Shown piece by piece: positions 41,193 through 49,922 of a stretch of 64,000 nt of DNA. Positions within the stretch are counted from its first letter, which is position 1. The number at the start of each line of letters is the position of its first letter. Made by a program: the position numbers and the translations under genes. The stretch is from Nocardiopsis ansamitocini (GTDB taxonomy: Bacteria; Actinomycetota; Actinomycetes; Streptosporangiales; Streptosporangiaceae): NCBI RefSeq assembly GCF_030268225.1, contig NZ_BSQG01000004.1, positions 310,001-374,000 on the forward strand. The letters run 5' to 3'. Below the pieces are notes generated by a model. The model did not search any database. It saw only the letters and a list, made by a program, of their open reading frames with translations, and was not told where the DNA came from.

Positions 41193-43220
41193 TCAGACGT
41201 GGTCGCGGGGAATGGCGGTGGTGTAGTCCCGGGCGAACACGCGCTCGTCGCCCTCGAAGGCGTCCAGGGTCGCGTGCAGGCGGAACTCGGTGGGGGTGGA
41301 GGTCAGAACGGTTCGGGTAAGGGTTCTGGCACTCCAGTCGCCCCGGGAGAAGCCCATGGTCCACACGGTCTCGCCCCGCACCGAGTCGAAGTCGTCGCCG
41401 ACCCAGCCGTAGTGCTCCTCCGAGCGGCGCTCCACCTCCAGGTCGATGTCCTCGAAGCGGACGGTCCCCAGATCCTTGACGACATCGAGCGACGCACCGT
41501 AGTCCACCAGGTCGCGCGAGACGCCCCAGCGCTGTTCACCCGGCAGCAGCTGAGTGGTGCTGATGGGCTCGGTGCCCTCCGGCTCGTCGAAGGGCACCGG
41601 GGCGACGTCGTCGTCGGCCGCGGTCGCCCGGGTCGGCAGGGACAGTGCGGTGGACTCGCCCAAAAAGACCCGCATGAGTACCGGCTCGGGCGGGGGCCAG
41701 GCCAGCGGCCAGTACGACGTCGAGATCGAGACGCGCATACGGTGACCGGCAGGGAAGGCGTGGGCGACCCCGTTGAGCGGCACCGAGACCCGGTAGCGGC
41801 GCCCCGGCTCCAGTTCTCTGGGCTCTTCGTGCCCCTCGGCGTGGGTGAGGTTGAGCAGACCGTAGCTGACCCGGGTCGCCTTGCCGTCGGGCGAGACGTC
41901 GGAGAGCCGTACCGCGACCATCGCCACGGGCCGGTTCACCGCCAGTTCCAGGTCCAGCGCGGGTGCGCCGAGGATCTCGTGCGGCTCGGCCAGGGGCTCG
42001 CTGTCGAAGACCATGGAGCCACCGTCCTCCTCGCGCTGGTCGTAGGGCAGGTCCGGCGGGGCGTTGTAGGAGCACCACTTGCCCGCGAACTGCCCCACCG
42101 ACAGTGGGGACTGCACGGTGCGCTCCGCGGGGACGACCTCCTGCTCGGGCTCGGCCAGGACCCCCGCCCCCAGCAGGCGCCGCTCGGTGCTCACGTGCGG
42201 GGAGGGCCAGGACGGCTCGCCCACCCAGCGGCCCGGACGCTCCTCGTACGCGGTGGAGGGCGGCATGCTGTCCTGCATCCAGCTGCGCAGCATCGGCTCG
42301 TCCATGATGGCGTTGTCCTCGTCCTTGAGCCAGCGGTCCCACCAGCGCACCGCCTGCTGGAGGAATCCGATTGCGGGCCCGGGCTGGCCGAGGTGGGGGT
42401 ACTTGTGCGACCACGGGCCGATCAGCCCGAGCCGGGGGACATCCAGTCCTTCCATCAGCCGGAAGACGGAGTTGGAGTAGCCGTCGGCCCAGCCGCTGAC
42501 CGCCATGACCGGGATCTGGATCGCGGAGAGGTCCTCGCAGACCGATCCGTGCTTCCAGTAGTCGTCCCGACGCTGGTGGCGCAGCCAGGTGTCCAGCCAC
42601 AGTCCGCTGCCGTCCAGCCGCTCGTGCCACATCTCGCGCCACTTCTCCCCCACCACGGCCGGGTCGGGCGGGCAGGAGTTGTAGGCGAACATCGTGGAGG
42701 CCCACGAGAGGTTGTCGCCCAGCAGGCAGCCGCCCATGTAGTGGACGTCGTCGGCGTAGCGGTCGTCGGTGGAGGAGGCGGTGATGATCGCGCGCAGGCT
42801 CTCGGGCTTGCGCGCGGCGACCTGGAGGGCGTTGAACCCGCCCCAGGAGATGCCCATCATCCCGGTCCGGCCGTCGCACCAGGGCTGTTCGGCGAGCCAG
42901 GCCAGGACCTCCTCGGCGTCGACGAGTTCCTGTTCCAGGTACTCGTCGGCCAGCACTCCTTCGGAATTGCCGCTGCCGCGCAGGTCCACCCGGGCACAGG
43001 CGTACCCGTGCCCGGCCATGTAGGGGTGGTGCACGGAGTCGCGCTGAGCGGTGAGGTCGCGTTGGCGGTAGGGGATGAACTCCAGGATCGCGGGCACCGG
43101 GTCGCCGTCGGAACCGGTGGGGCGCCAGATCCTGGCGGCGAGCCGGGTCCCGTCCTTGAGCGGAATCCACACGTGCTCGTCCTCGCGTACCGCGCTGGGC
43201 AGTGACGTCACCGTTCGCAT
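41193..43220 (-). CDS. CocE/NonD-family hydrolase
   Basis: 675 residues. An alpha/beta hydrolase core has the nucleophile elbow GISWGGF (Ser near residue 130) and EFIPYRQRDLTAQRD and ARVDLRGSGNSEG from the X-Pro dipeptidyl-peptidase/CocE fold. The C-terminal jelly-roll (X-Pro C-terminal) domain runs from about 370 (PVAMVAVRLSDVSPDG, GHRMRVSISTSYWP). Such enzymes hydrolyse acyl esters or amides, for example cocaine esterase and glutaryl-7-ACA acylases. An ATP-grasp ligase gene lies upstream, with a terminator between. Confidence 0.92.
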   Translation of the reverse strand: MRTVTSLPSAVREDEHVWIPLKDGTRLAARIWRPTGSDGDPVPAILEFIPYRQRDLTAQRDSVHHPYMAGHGYACARVDLRGSGNSEGVLADEYLEQELVDAEEVLAWLAEQPWCDGRTGMMGISWGGFNALQVAARKPESLRAIITASSTDDRYADDVHYMGGCLLGDNLSWASTMFAYNSCPPDPAVVGEKWREMWHERLDGSGLWLDTWLRHQRRDDYWKHGSVCEDLSAIQIPVMAVSGWADGYSNSVFRLMEGLDVPRLGLIGPWSHKYPHLGQPGPAIGFLQQAVRWWDRWLKDEDNAIMDEPMLRSWMQDSMPPSTAYEERPGRWVGEPSWPSPHVSTERRLLGAGVLAEPEQEVVPAERTVQSPLSVGQFAGKWCSYNAPPDLPYDQREEDGGSMVFDSEPLAEPHEILGAPALDLELAVNRPVAMVAVRLSDVSPDGKATRVSYGLLNLTHAEGHEEPRELEPGRRYRVSVPLNGVAHAFPAGHRMRVSISTSYWPLAWPPPEPVLMRVFLGESTALSLPTRATAADDDVAPVPFDEPEGTEPISTTQLLPGEQRWGVSRDLVDYGASLDVVKDLGTVRFEDIDLEVERRSEEHYGWVGDDFDSVRGETVWTMGFSRGDWSARTLTRTVLTSTPTEFRLHATLDAFEGDERVFARDYTTAIPRDHV

Positions 43221-43270
43221 GGTCCTCCTTTGCCTCTCTTCTCTGCGTGTGTTCGCCCCGACACCGGGAT

Positions 43271-43304
43271 GCGGGCCGCCCCGGCCGTAGCCGGGGCGGC
43301 CCGC
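43271..43304 (-). terminator. Terminator between ATP-grasp and hydrolase genes
   Basis: The arms GCGGGCCGCCCCGGC and GCCGGGGCGGCCCGC pair perfectly over 15 bases with a 4-base loop, just after the ATP-grasp stop. Read-through or an internal promoter is needed for the hydrolase. Confidence 0.8.
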
Positions 43305-43314
43305 ACGGCTCCGG

Positions 43315-44589
43315 TCAGCGGGGAGCGTCGATCTGGAAGGGCAGCGCCTCGACGCACGACTCGTACGTGCGGTTCAGCTCGGCCTGGTCGGCCGCACCGA
43401 TGAAGACCTGGGCCAGCTCGTAGCTGTAGCTGTCCTGGGAGGGCAGGTCCGACAGGTTCTCCCCCTCGTGGGCGACGACCTTGATCGTGGTACCCGGATG
43501 ATCGGCCTCAATGCGTGCGACCTCGTCGGCGGTGGGCACCCGCGAGACGAAGCCGTCCTCGAAGTGGCGCAGGAAGCACTTGCCGGCGACCGCGTACTCA
43601 CCGCCTCCGTGGGTGAGTTCGGGTTCCTGCCCCAGTGCCAGACGCACCACGCACTCGTGGTTGGGCATGCCGTCGACGAACTCGAAGAGCTTGGCGTGGG
43701 ACTGGGAGTGGCGCGGGTTGACCTCCAGGAGGGTGATCCGGCCGCTCTCGGAGTCGACGAAGTACTCGATGTTGAAGGTCACCGAGTCCAGGCCCAGGCG
43801 GGCGATGACGCGCCGGGAGATCTCGGCGAGGTGGTCGGTGACGTCCTCGGGCAGGCTGGAGGGGTACTGATAGCGCTGGAAGCTGGACGTACCGGGATAG
43901 CACTCGGAGTCGATGACCCCGTAGACGCGGACCTCTCCCTTGTATACGTAGCCCTCGACGGTGACCTGGTCACCGGTGGCCTCCTCCTCGGCCAGGCAGG
44001 CCGAGCCACCGGCCTGGGTCACCTTGGCCGGCATCTCCACCTGGTTCATGACGAACTCGAAGGGCTCGCCGACGCGACCCGCACCCTCGTGCACCTCGGC
44101 CAGCGCCTCGCGGAACTCGGTGTCGTTGGTCACCCGGAAGGCCAGTTCGGAGGAGAACGCCTTCACCGGCTTGAGCCACAGCGGGTAGTCGAGGTCGTTG
44201 GGCTTGCCCTTCGTCCCGGGCTCGATCTCGGCGAAGCCGGGGATCTCGGTGATGACCTCGCGCTGCTCCAGACGGCTCCAGTACTTGTGCTCGCACTTGA
44301 CCACCGCTTCCAGGGGGGAGGCGGGCAGCCCGTAGCGCTGGCACAGGATGGGGACCATCGAGCTGACGGGGAAGTCCCAGTAGCCGATGATGGCGTCGAT
44401 GGACCCGTCGAAGGAGTCCAGCCGCTCCTGGGCCTGCGCCAGCAGGGCGGGGATGTCGATGTCCTCGCTGTTCTGAAGCTTTTCCAGGTCCAGCAGGGGG
44501 TGAAAACGGTAGTCCGTGAAGTGCGGGAGGGCATTGAGGGTCTCGTGGTTGTGCTCGTCCAGACCTAAGACAAAAATGTTTTCCGACAT
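43315..44589 (-). CDS. ATP-grasp domain ligase, substrate unknown
   Basis: 424 residues. An N-terminal pre-ATP-grasp region (IDAIIGYWDFPVSSM) precedes an ATP-grasp fold: KCEHKYWSRLEQ, YPLWLKPVKAFSSELAF with the ATP-binding Lys, VTVEGYVYKGEVRVYGVID, and the magnesium-binding VTFNIEYF-IDxE-like ITLLEVNPRHSQS. ATP-grasp ligases join a carboxylate to an amine or thiol through an acyl phosphate. It is a carboxylate-amine ligase of unknown product; its only partner is the CocE-type hydrolase downstream. Codon use matches the neighbours. Confidence 0.85.
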   Translation of the reverse strand: MSENIFVLGLDEHNHETLNALPHFTDYRFHPLLDLEKLQNSEDIDIPALLAQAQERLDSFDGSIDAIIGYWDFPVSSMVPILCQRYGLPASPLEAVVKCEHKYWSRLEQREVITEIPGFAEIEPGTKGKPNDLDYPLWLKPVKAFSSELAFRVTNDTEFREALAEVHEGAGRVGEPFEFVMNQVEMPAKVTQAGGSACLAEEEATGDQVTVEGYVYKGEVRVYGVIDSECYPGTSSFQRYQYPSSLPEDVTDHLAEISRRVIARLGLDSVTFNIEYFVDSESGRITLLEVNPRHSQSHAKLFEFVDGMPNHECVVRLALGQEPELTHGGGEYAVAGKCFLRHFEDGFVSRVPTADEVARIEADHPGTTIKVVAHEGENLSDLPSQDSYSYELAQVFIGAADQAELNRTYESCVEALPFQIDAPR

Positions 44590-44753
44590 GGGGGGCCTCT
44601 CATGCAGTTGTTGATTTGTCCAACGTCCCCCCAGCGGCTATCCCAAATGGAACGTTTCACTCATTTCACCGAGTCAAGCTCTTCGTTTGTGCAGCTCAGC
44701 GCGGAAGCATCGATCGTCGGTGCAGTTCGGACGGTTGACTCCCGCGGACGAGT

Positions 44754-44787
44754 CCGGGGTGGGGGACGGCGACGTCCCCCACCCCGG
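44754..44787 (-). terminator. Terminator of the YagU-like gene
   Basis: The arms CCGGGGTGGGGGAC and GTCCCCCACCCCGG pair over 14 bases with a 6-base loop, 25 bases downstream of the gene's stop and within the 222-base region upstream of the ATP-grasp gene. That region also has the short AT-rich stretch CCCAAATGGAACGTTTCACTC. Confidence 0.8.
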
Positions 44788-44811
44788 CATCCGTGTCGAC
44801 GGTTTTGGCCG

Positions 44812-45270
44812 TCACCCTTGGCGGCGGACACGGATCCTTCGCAGCCCCGCCGCCAACGCCGTCCCGTAGACGAGATGGGCCACGAGCAGCGTGGTCGCCC
44901 GCCTCGGGTCGTCACGGTGTGCGGGGGGCTGGGCGCCCACCGCCGGGACCCATCCCTCGTACGCCGCCGCCCAGACCGCCAGGGCGTAGGCCGCGCCGGT
45001 GAACGGGCGCGGAGGGCGGTTCCCGGTGAACGCACCGAACACGGCTCCCGCCGCCGCGCCGAAGCCGAGGTGGGCGAGAAAGGCTGCGGGGTTCTCCCCT
45101 GCCCGGGGGCGGTTCCGACTGCCCTTGGGGAGGAAGACCCGCACCAGGAGTTTGGGGGGCTGACGGCTGATGCTGTTCCCGGACAGCCCCGATTTCATCA
45201 CGGCACTCATCGGCAGCGTCGCCATCACGCCTGCCACGGCCCCCTGGGCGCTGGCCCTCACCACTCCCAT
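44812..45270 (-). CDS. Small membrane protein (YagU/DUF1440-like)
   Basis: 152 residues from an ATG with AAGGAG upstream. Four hydrophobic segments (about 8-25, 65-82, 92-108, 130-145). The first includes GAVAGVMATLPMSAVMK, a pattern found in YagU/DUF1440-like inner-membrane proteins. The role is unknown; E. coli YagU is linked to acid tolerance. It is divergent from the FMN reductase gene across a large nested hairpin. Confidence 0.7.
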   Translation of the reverse strand: MGVVRASAQGAVAGVMATLPMSAVMKSGLSGNSISRQPPKLLVRVFLPKGSRNRPRAGENPAAFLAHLGFGAAAGAVFGAFTGNRPPRPFTGAAYALAVWAAAYEGWVPAVGAQPPAHRDDPRRATTLLVAHLVYGTALAAGLRRIRVRRQG

Positions 45271-45330
45271 GCTCCGCTCTCCTTTGCGCTGCGCGGGCGT
45301 GGGCACTGGTTGCCGGCCTCGCGACGGAGG

Positions 45331-45409
45331 GGCTACCGAGATCATCACCGGGCAAACCCTGGGGTAAGGCGCCGGTGCAGCCGTTTGCCCGGTGACCGGT
45401 TCGGTAGCC
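45331..45409. repeat. Large nested inverted repeat
   Basis: The outer arms GGCTACCGA/TCGGTAGCC (9 bp) and inner arms ACCGGGCAAAC/GTTTGCCCGGT (11 bp) are separated by symmetric 7-base unpaired segments, with a 25-base loop. It lies in the 206-base region between two divergent genes, 68 bases before the FMN reductase start. It could be an RNA structure, a regulator site, or a miniature mobile element. Confidence 0.75.
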
Positions 45410-45476
45410 GTCCGGCGCCGGTGGCCGCCGCTCGGCCATCGTCCACTTGTCGTGAACCGGCCGATCGGAGACCACC

Positions 45477-46154
45477 ATGCGCGCCGTCATCGTGAACTGC
45501 ACGCTCACGTCCGCTCACGCCCCCTCCACCACCGAAGCGCTGGCCGAGGTGGTCGCACGTGAAATGCGGGCCGCGGGAGTGGAGGTGGAGTGGGTGCCTG
45601 CGGTGGACCGGGCAACACGCCCCGGTGTGGAGAGCGATCTGGGCGAGGGCGACGGGTGGCCGCCGATCCGCGCCCGGTTGTTGTCCTCGGAGATCCTGGT
45701 CATGGCCTCCCCGACCTGGCGGGGGCGTCCCTCGTCCGCCGCCCAGCGGGTGTTGGAGCGGATGGGCGCCCTTCTCTCGGAGACCGTCGAGGACGGCACA
45801 CCGGTGGCCTGCGGCCGGGTGGCCGGCGTGGTGGTCACCGGGAACGAGGGCGGCGCCCACCACGTGATCAGTGAGATCGCCGGAGGGCTGGTGGACGTCG
45901 GGTACACGGTCCCGGGCCAGGCGTGGGTCTATTGGAACGCCGGCCCGGGGGCAGGTCCCTCCTATTGCGAGACCGCGCACGGCCACGATTGGGCCGACCA
46001 CACCGCCCGGACCATGGCGCACAACCTGGTGGCCGCGGCGACCGCACTGTCGGCAGGGCCTGCCCGTCCCGCCGCAGTCGTGAGGACGTTGCGGGCGGGC
46101 CGGTTTCGACGGCTCACCCGGCGGGTGTCTCCCCCGGAGCGGGGTACTGGTTGA
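45477..46154 (+). CDS. NADPH-dependent FMN reductase/flavodoxin-fold protein
   Basis: 225 residues. Flavodoxin-like start VIVNCTLTSAHAPSTTEAL with the phosphate-binding loop, then MASPTWRGRPSSAAQRVLER (the FMN contact loop) and VVVTGNEGGAHHVISEI. This is the NADPH-dependent FMN reductase family. It reduces FMN or quinones. Its last 41 bases overlap the end of the convergent SDR gene. The C-terminal 40 residues are basic and not part of the fold. Confidence 0.85.
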   Translation: MRAVIVNCTLTSAHAPSTTEALAEVVAREMRAAGVEVEWVPAVDRATRPGVESDLGEGDGWPPIRARLLSSEILVMASPTWRGRPSSAAQRVLERMGALLSETVEDGTPVACGRVAGVVVTGNEGGAHHVISEIAGGLVDVGYTVPGQAWVYWNAGPGAGPSYCETAHGHDWADHTARTMAHNLVAAATALSAGPARPAAVVRTLRAGRFRRLTRRVSPPERGTG

Positions 46155-47139
46155 AACGCCGGCTCGCCCGGTCGTTGAGCGCGGTGAGCAGGCGTGCTCC
46201 CCACCGGTCCGCTCTGGGGCCGGCTTCCAGTCCGCTGACGGCGCCCTCTCCACCTGGGCGCGGAAGCATCCGATGGACCGCACGCAGGACCCCCTGGGTC
46301 GCCGCGGGGGCAACGCCGTGCGCGACGAGGGCGGTACGCGCCAGCGGGGTGAGCACGAGGTGGTGGCGTCCCGACCGGATGGCCGCCACGGTGCGCCGGG
46401 CCGCGCGTTTGGCGTCCGTCGACAGCACGGGCAGGCCGGCTGCCACGGCGAACCAGGCGTACTCCGCACCGGGGTTCCCGGCGAAGGAGGCACGGCGGTG
46501 CGAACCGGTGCGCATCAGGCCGGGCACGACGGTGAGCACGCGGATGCCCTCCGCCGCGAGTTCGGCGTCGAGTCCTTCGGAGAGGGCGACCTGGGCCGAC
46601 TTCGCACAGGCGTAGGGCAGCAGGTGCGGCGGGCTCACCACGCCGCCCACCGAGGTGATGGTGACCAGCGTTCCCCCGTGACGCAGGTGCGGGCGGGCCG
46701 CCTGGGCCACGTGCAACGACGCCCAGAACATCGTGCGCATGGCGTTGTCGAAGTCGTCGATGTCCACTGCGTCGAGCGGCGCCGCCTGGATGACGCCGGC
46801 ATTGTTGACCACGATGTCGAGCTGTCCGAAATGTGCGGCGGCCTCGGCAACGGCAGCGCGTGCCTGGTCGGGGTCGCGCACGTCGCAGGGAAGCCCCAGT
46901 GCGCGCGTCCCGCGCACCTCCAGGTCCCGGACCGCCCTCTTCAGTTCGTTCTCGTCGCGGGCGCACACCGCAACCCGGCATCCCTGTGCCCCGAGTTCGC
47001 GGGCCAACAGGAGTCCCAGCCCGCGCGAGCCACCCGTCACCAGGACGACTTTGCCGCGCAGATCGGTCATGCGGTACGCCTTCACGAGCGCGGCCGCCGC
47101 TACCGCCGCGGCGCCCACCGCCACTGTCGTCATCCGCAT
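46114..47139 (-). CDS. SDR-family oxidoreductase with N-terminal hydrophobic segment
   Basis: 341 residues. A short hydrophobic N-terminus (TTVAVGAAAVAAAALV) precedes the Rossmann fold: VVLVTGGSRGLG, DIVVNNAGVIQ, and catalytic YACAK with Ser in ITSVGG. A C-terminal extension of about 80 residues beyond the SDR core resembles the group of extended, possibly membrane-associated SDRs. The substrate is unknown. Start taken at 47139; a Met two codons on is equally plausible. Confidence 0.88.
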   Translation of the reverse strand: MRMTTVAVGAAAVAAAALVKAYRMTDLRGKVVLVTGGSRGLGLLLARELGAQGCRVAVCARDENELKRAVRDLEVRGTRALGLPCDVRDPDQARAAVAEAAAHFGQLDIVVNNAGVIQAAPLDAVDIDDFDNAMRTMFWASLHVAQAARPHLRHGGTLVTITSVGGVVSPPHLLPYACAKSAQVALSEGLDAELAAEGIRVLTVVPGLMRTGSHRRASFAGNPGAEYAWFAVAAGLPVLSTDAKRAARRTVAAIRSGRHHLVLTPLARTALVAHGVAPAATQGVLRAVHRMLPRPGGEGAVSGLEAGPRADRWGARLLTALNDRASRRFNQYPAPGETPAG

Positions 47140-47418
47140 AGCGTTCCCGTCTTCTCTCACGTGTGGTCTCAAGGGGTGCCCATCCGGGGAGCGGGCCGTT
47201 GCACGGTTTCGCCTCGCCCGTCGAAGAGGGAGGCGGGGCCGACCCCGCACCGGTCGGTCTCGCCGCTTCGGCCCGCGGGCCACCGGCTCACCGGAAGCGG
47301 CCGTTGTCGCGTGCGATGGTCGTGTCCGTCCCGATCGGGCAGGGGCGGCTCAGGCCGACGTGTCGGATGCGGGCGCCCGGCAGGAACGGGGCGGTCGTCC
47401 GCGCACCGTTGCGGTCGC

Positions 47419-47706
47419 CTACGCGGCCGTTTCCTCGCCGGCGCTCGCCCCGGCCAGCGCGGGCTCTTCCAGCGTCTCGTCCCCGTTCTTGCCGATCCAC
47501 GTGCCGGCGGGGATCGTCATCGGCGACGACCAGTACTCCTGTGCACCGTCGTCGGTGCGCACCAGGTAGGTGTAGGAGCCGCCACCGGCATGCCACGCGT
47601 CCACGACGGAGGCGGTTCCCGTGGCAAAGGTGCGCGAGGCGCGCTCCGCGGCGCCGTGCACCCTGGTGCCGCGTCTGTAGGGGTGCTGCGGAAACGGATC
47701 GATCAT
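47419..47706 (-). CDS. Small hypothetical protein
   Basis: 95 residues from an ATG with GGGAGAGAG upstream. It is compact and soluble, with a beta-rich pattern in the middle (SYTYLVRTDDGAQEYWSSP, then TIPAGTWIGKNG) and an Ala/Glu-rich tail. I do not recognise the family. GC3 is high and the ribosome site is good, so it is probably real. It lies on the minus strand 280 bases before the SDR gene. Confidence 0.6.
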   Translation of the reverse strand: MIDPFPQHPYRRGTRVHGAAERASRTFATGTASVVDAWHAGGGSYTYLVRTDDGAQEYWSSPMTIPAGTWIGKNGDETLEEPALAGASAGEETAA

Positions 47707-48332
47707 GCTCTCTCTCCCGATGGTGCGGTTCGATCAGTACGCGCCTCGACCTGGCCGTGTTGAGGCATCGTCATGGGTGGAGGCGGACTTCCCCCTAACC
47801 GGATTTGGCGCCTCGAATCATCGACGGGGCCGTTTCTCCGGGCGACGGGGCGACGACAACTGCCACCCATCCCACTTTTGCCTAATGTGACCTGCAAAGA
47901 CTTCGCCCTTGACCGTCGAAGTCCACGGCACGGGATGCCCGGTGGATCGGGCGATCGCGATGCTGTTCGCCCGTTCCGGGCCCGCAGAACGCGGTGCAGG
48001 CGGTGACGGGCCGCTTCGCGGAGCGCGCGGCTCGCAGACCGATCCCCCGGCGGAGGCGGCCCTCATCCCGTCCCCCGATGCGTCGGGGACGGAAGAATTA
48101 CCGGGCCGGCAGGGCCACATCCCTTTAGGGAGCGGGCTTCTCCACGAAGCCGGGCCAACGTGCCCGAGGTTACGCCAAAGGACTGTGACCAGGGGATTAC
48201 TCGTGGGGGGAGCGTGCGTTGCACGCGGAGTGTCCCCTTCTTGGGGCTCTTCCGCGCCCAGCCGCTCGGCCCATCGGCGCAAATTTCCTTGTCTGTTCTG
48301 TGGCTCGTTCACTGTGCCCTTTGGAGTGTCCT
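47707..48332. other. Long leader region before the MFS gene
   Basis: About 630 bases with no convincing gene. Frames on both strands are open but lack codon bias. Near the 3' end, GCGTGC-GTT-GCACGC (about 48208-48222) forms a small hairpin inside a GGGG/CCCC-flanked stretch, just before the MFS start region. A regulated leader for the exporter is possible; I see no known riboswitch. Confidence 0.4.
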
Positions 48333-49904
48333 GTGTCTTTGACCAGCCTGCGCCTGCGTCTTCCGGTCACCCGCACCACGCGGGGAAACGCCCGCGCCGA
48401 TCCCGGTGTCCCCACACGATCGGTGGCCCTGCTCGTGTTCGTCCTCGGGCTGCTCTCGGCCACGAGCTCGTTGGCCACCGACCTCTACCTGCCGGCGTTT
48501 CCCGACATCGCCGAGGACCTTGGTGCCACCGAGCCCCAGGTGCAACTGACGCTGACCGCGATCATGATCGGCCTTGCCCTGGGTCAGCTCGTGATCGGTC
48601 CCATGAGCGACCGCTGGGGGCGGCGCTGGCCGCTGCTCGTTGGGGTCTCCGCCTTCACCGTGTCGTCACTGGCCTGTGCCTTCGCACCCACCGCGGAATC
48701 GTTGAGCGTTCTGCGATTCCTCCAAGGGCTGGCGGGTGCGGCCGGGGCGGTGATCTCGCGTGCGGTGGTGCGCGACACCTTCGAGGGCGAGGACGGCGCA
48801 CGGTTCTTGTCCCGCCTGGTGCTGCTGGTCGGCCTGGCCCCGATGCTGGGTCCGGTCCTGGGCGGCCAACTGCTGCTACTGGGTTCGTGGCGGCTGATCT
48901 TCGTGGTGCTGGCGGTCGCCGGCCTGGTGAGCCTGTTCCTCGTCTTCTTCGCGATGCCCGAGAGCCTTCCGCGCGAGAAGCGCACGCACGGCCAGCAGGG
49001 CTCGACCCTGCGGGTCTTCGCCCGTCTGCTGACCTCCCCGGGCTTCATCGGACCGGCACTGACCATGGCGCTCAGCTTCGCCATGACCTTCACCTACATC
49101 TCGGCGTTCTCCTTCGTCTCCCAGGACGAGCTGGGCGCCACCCCACAGCAGTTCAGCATCATCTTCGGCGTCAACTCCCTGGGAATGGTCCTGGGGAACC
49201 AGTTCAACGCCGCGCTCATCGGCCGGGTGGACACCCCGCGCCGACTCCTGGCGGGGCTGCTGGGCAGCATCGCAGCGGTGCTGGGCCTGGCCGCGATCAC
49301 CCTTACCGGGCAGGCGAGCATGGTCACCGTCACGGCCGTGCTGTTCGTGATGATGTTCTGCACCGGCCTGGTCTCCCCCAATGCCACAAGCCTGGCCATC
49401 GCCAGCCAGCCGGCATCGGTGGCAGGGGCCGGCTCCGCCCTTCTGGGAACCCTTCAGTTCGCCATCGGCGGCGGGTTGGCCGCCACGGCGGGCCACGGCG
49501 AAGGGTCGAGCATGTTCAGCATGACGGCGGTCATGCTGGCCACCGCGGTGGGCGCGGCAGTCGTCTTCGTCACGCTCGCCGGGTTCAGCGCTCCGCTGCG
49601 CGTGGTGCGGCGCGCCGCACTGGCCGCGCGCCTCGTCGCCGGGCAGGACCAGCGTCAGCGCATGACCGCGACGCTGAGCGGGTTGGACCTGCGGGCCCGC
49701 GACGTCCTACAGCGTTGCCACGCCGGCTACGAGGTGGTTCCCTACGTGGGCGCCTTGGGCGCGGGGCAGCGCTACGGTCTAGACGGCGAACTCTTCCCGG
49801 TGCCGGTGGAAGGCGTCGGCGCGTGGGACCTCCCCGCCGTGCGGACGCCAGGCGACACGCTGGCCGACGTCGACAGCAACATGCTGGAACTGCGGCGCGC
49901 GTGA
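48333..49904 (+). CDS. MFS drug exporter, Bcr/CflA type, with C-terminal extension
   Basis: 523 residues from a GTG with TGGAG upstream (VSLTSLRLRLPVT). Twelve membrane helices fill about residues 28-425. Bcr/CflA motifs are LATDLYLPAFPDIAEDLG in helix 1, the motif A loop GPMSDRWGRRWPLL, and RFLQGLAGAAGAVISRAVVRD (motif C region). It should export drugs by proton antiport. The last ~100 residues are soluble and not seen in typical Bcr proteins. It ends 19 bases from the convergent ClpC-like gene. Confidence 0.88.
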   Translation: MSLTSLRLRLPVTRTTRGNARADPGVPTRSVALLVFVLGLLSATSSLATDLYLPAFPDIAEDLGATEPQVQLTLTAIMIGLALGQLVIGPMSDRWGRRWPLLVGVSAFTVSSLACAFAPTAESLSVLRFLQGLAGAAGAVISRAVVRDTFEGEDGARFLSRLVLLVGLAPMLGPVLGGQLLLLGSWRLIFVVLAVAGLVSLFLVFFAMPESLPREKRTHGQQGSTLRVFARLLTSPGFIGPALTMALSFAMTFTYISAFSFVSQDELGATPQQFSIIFGVNSLGMVLGNQFNAALIGRVDTPRRLLAGLLGSIAAVLGLAAITLTGQASMVTVTAVLFVMMFCTGLVSPNATSLAIASQPASVAGAGSALLGTLQFAIGGGLAATAGHGEGSSMFSMTAVMLATAVGAAVVFVTLAGFSAPLRVVRRAALAARLVAGQDQRQRMTATLSGLDLRARDVLQRCHAGYEVVPYVGALGAGQRYGLDGELFPVPVEGVGAWDLPAVRTPGDTLADVDSNMLELRRA

Positions 49905-49922
49905 GCGGGAGGCGACGCGCCC

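Noticed and set aside
47818-48312. A 164-codon minus-strand frame upstream of the MFS gene
   Set aside because: Third-position GC is not elevated, there is no ribosome site, and it covers the likely MFS leader.
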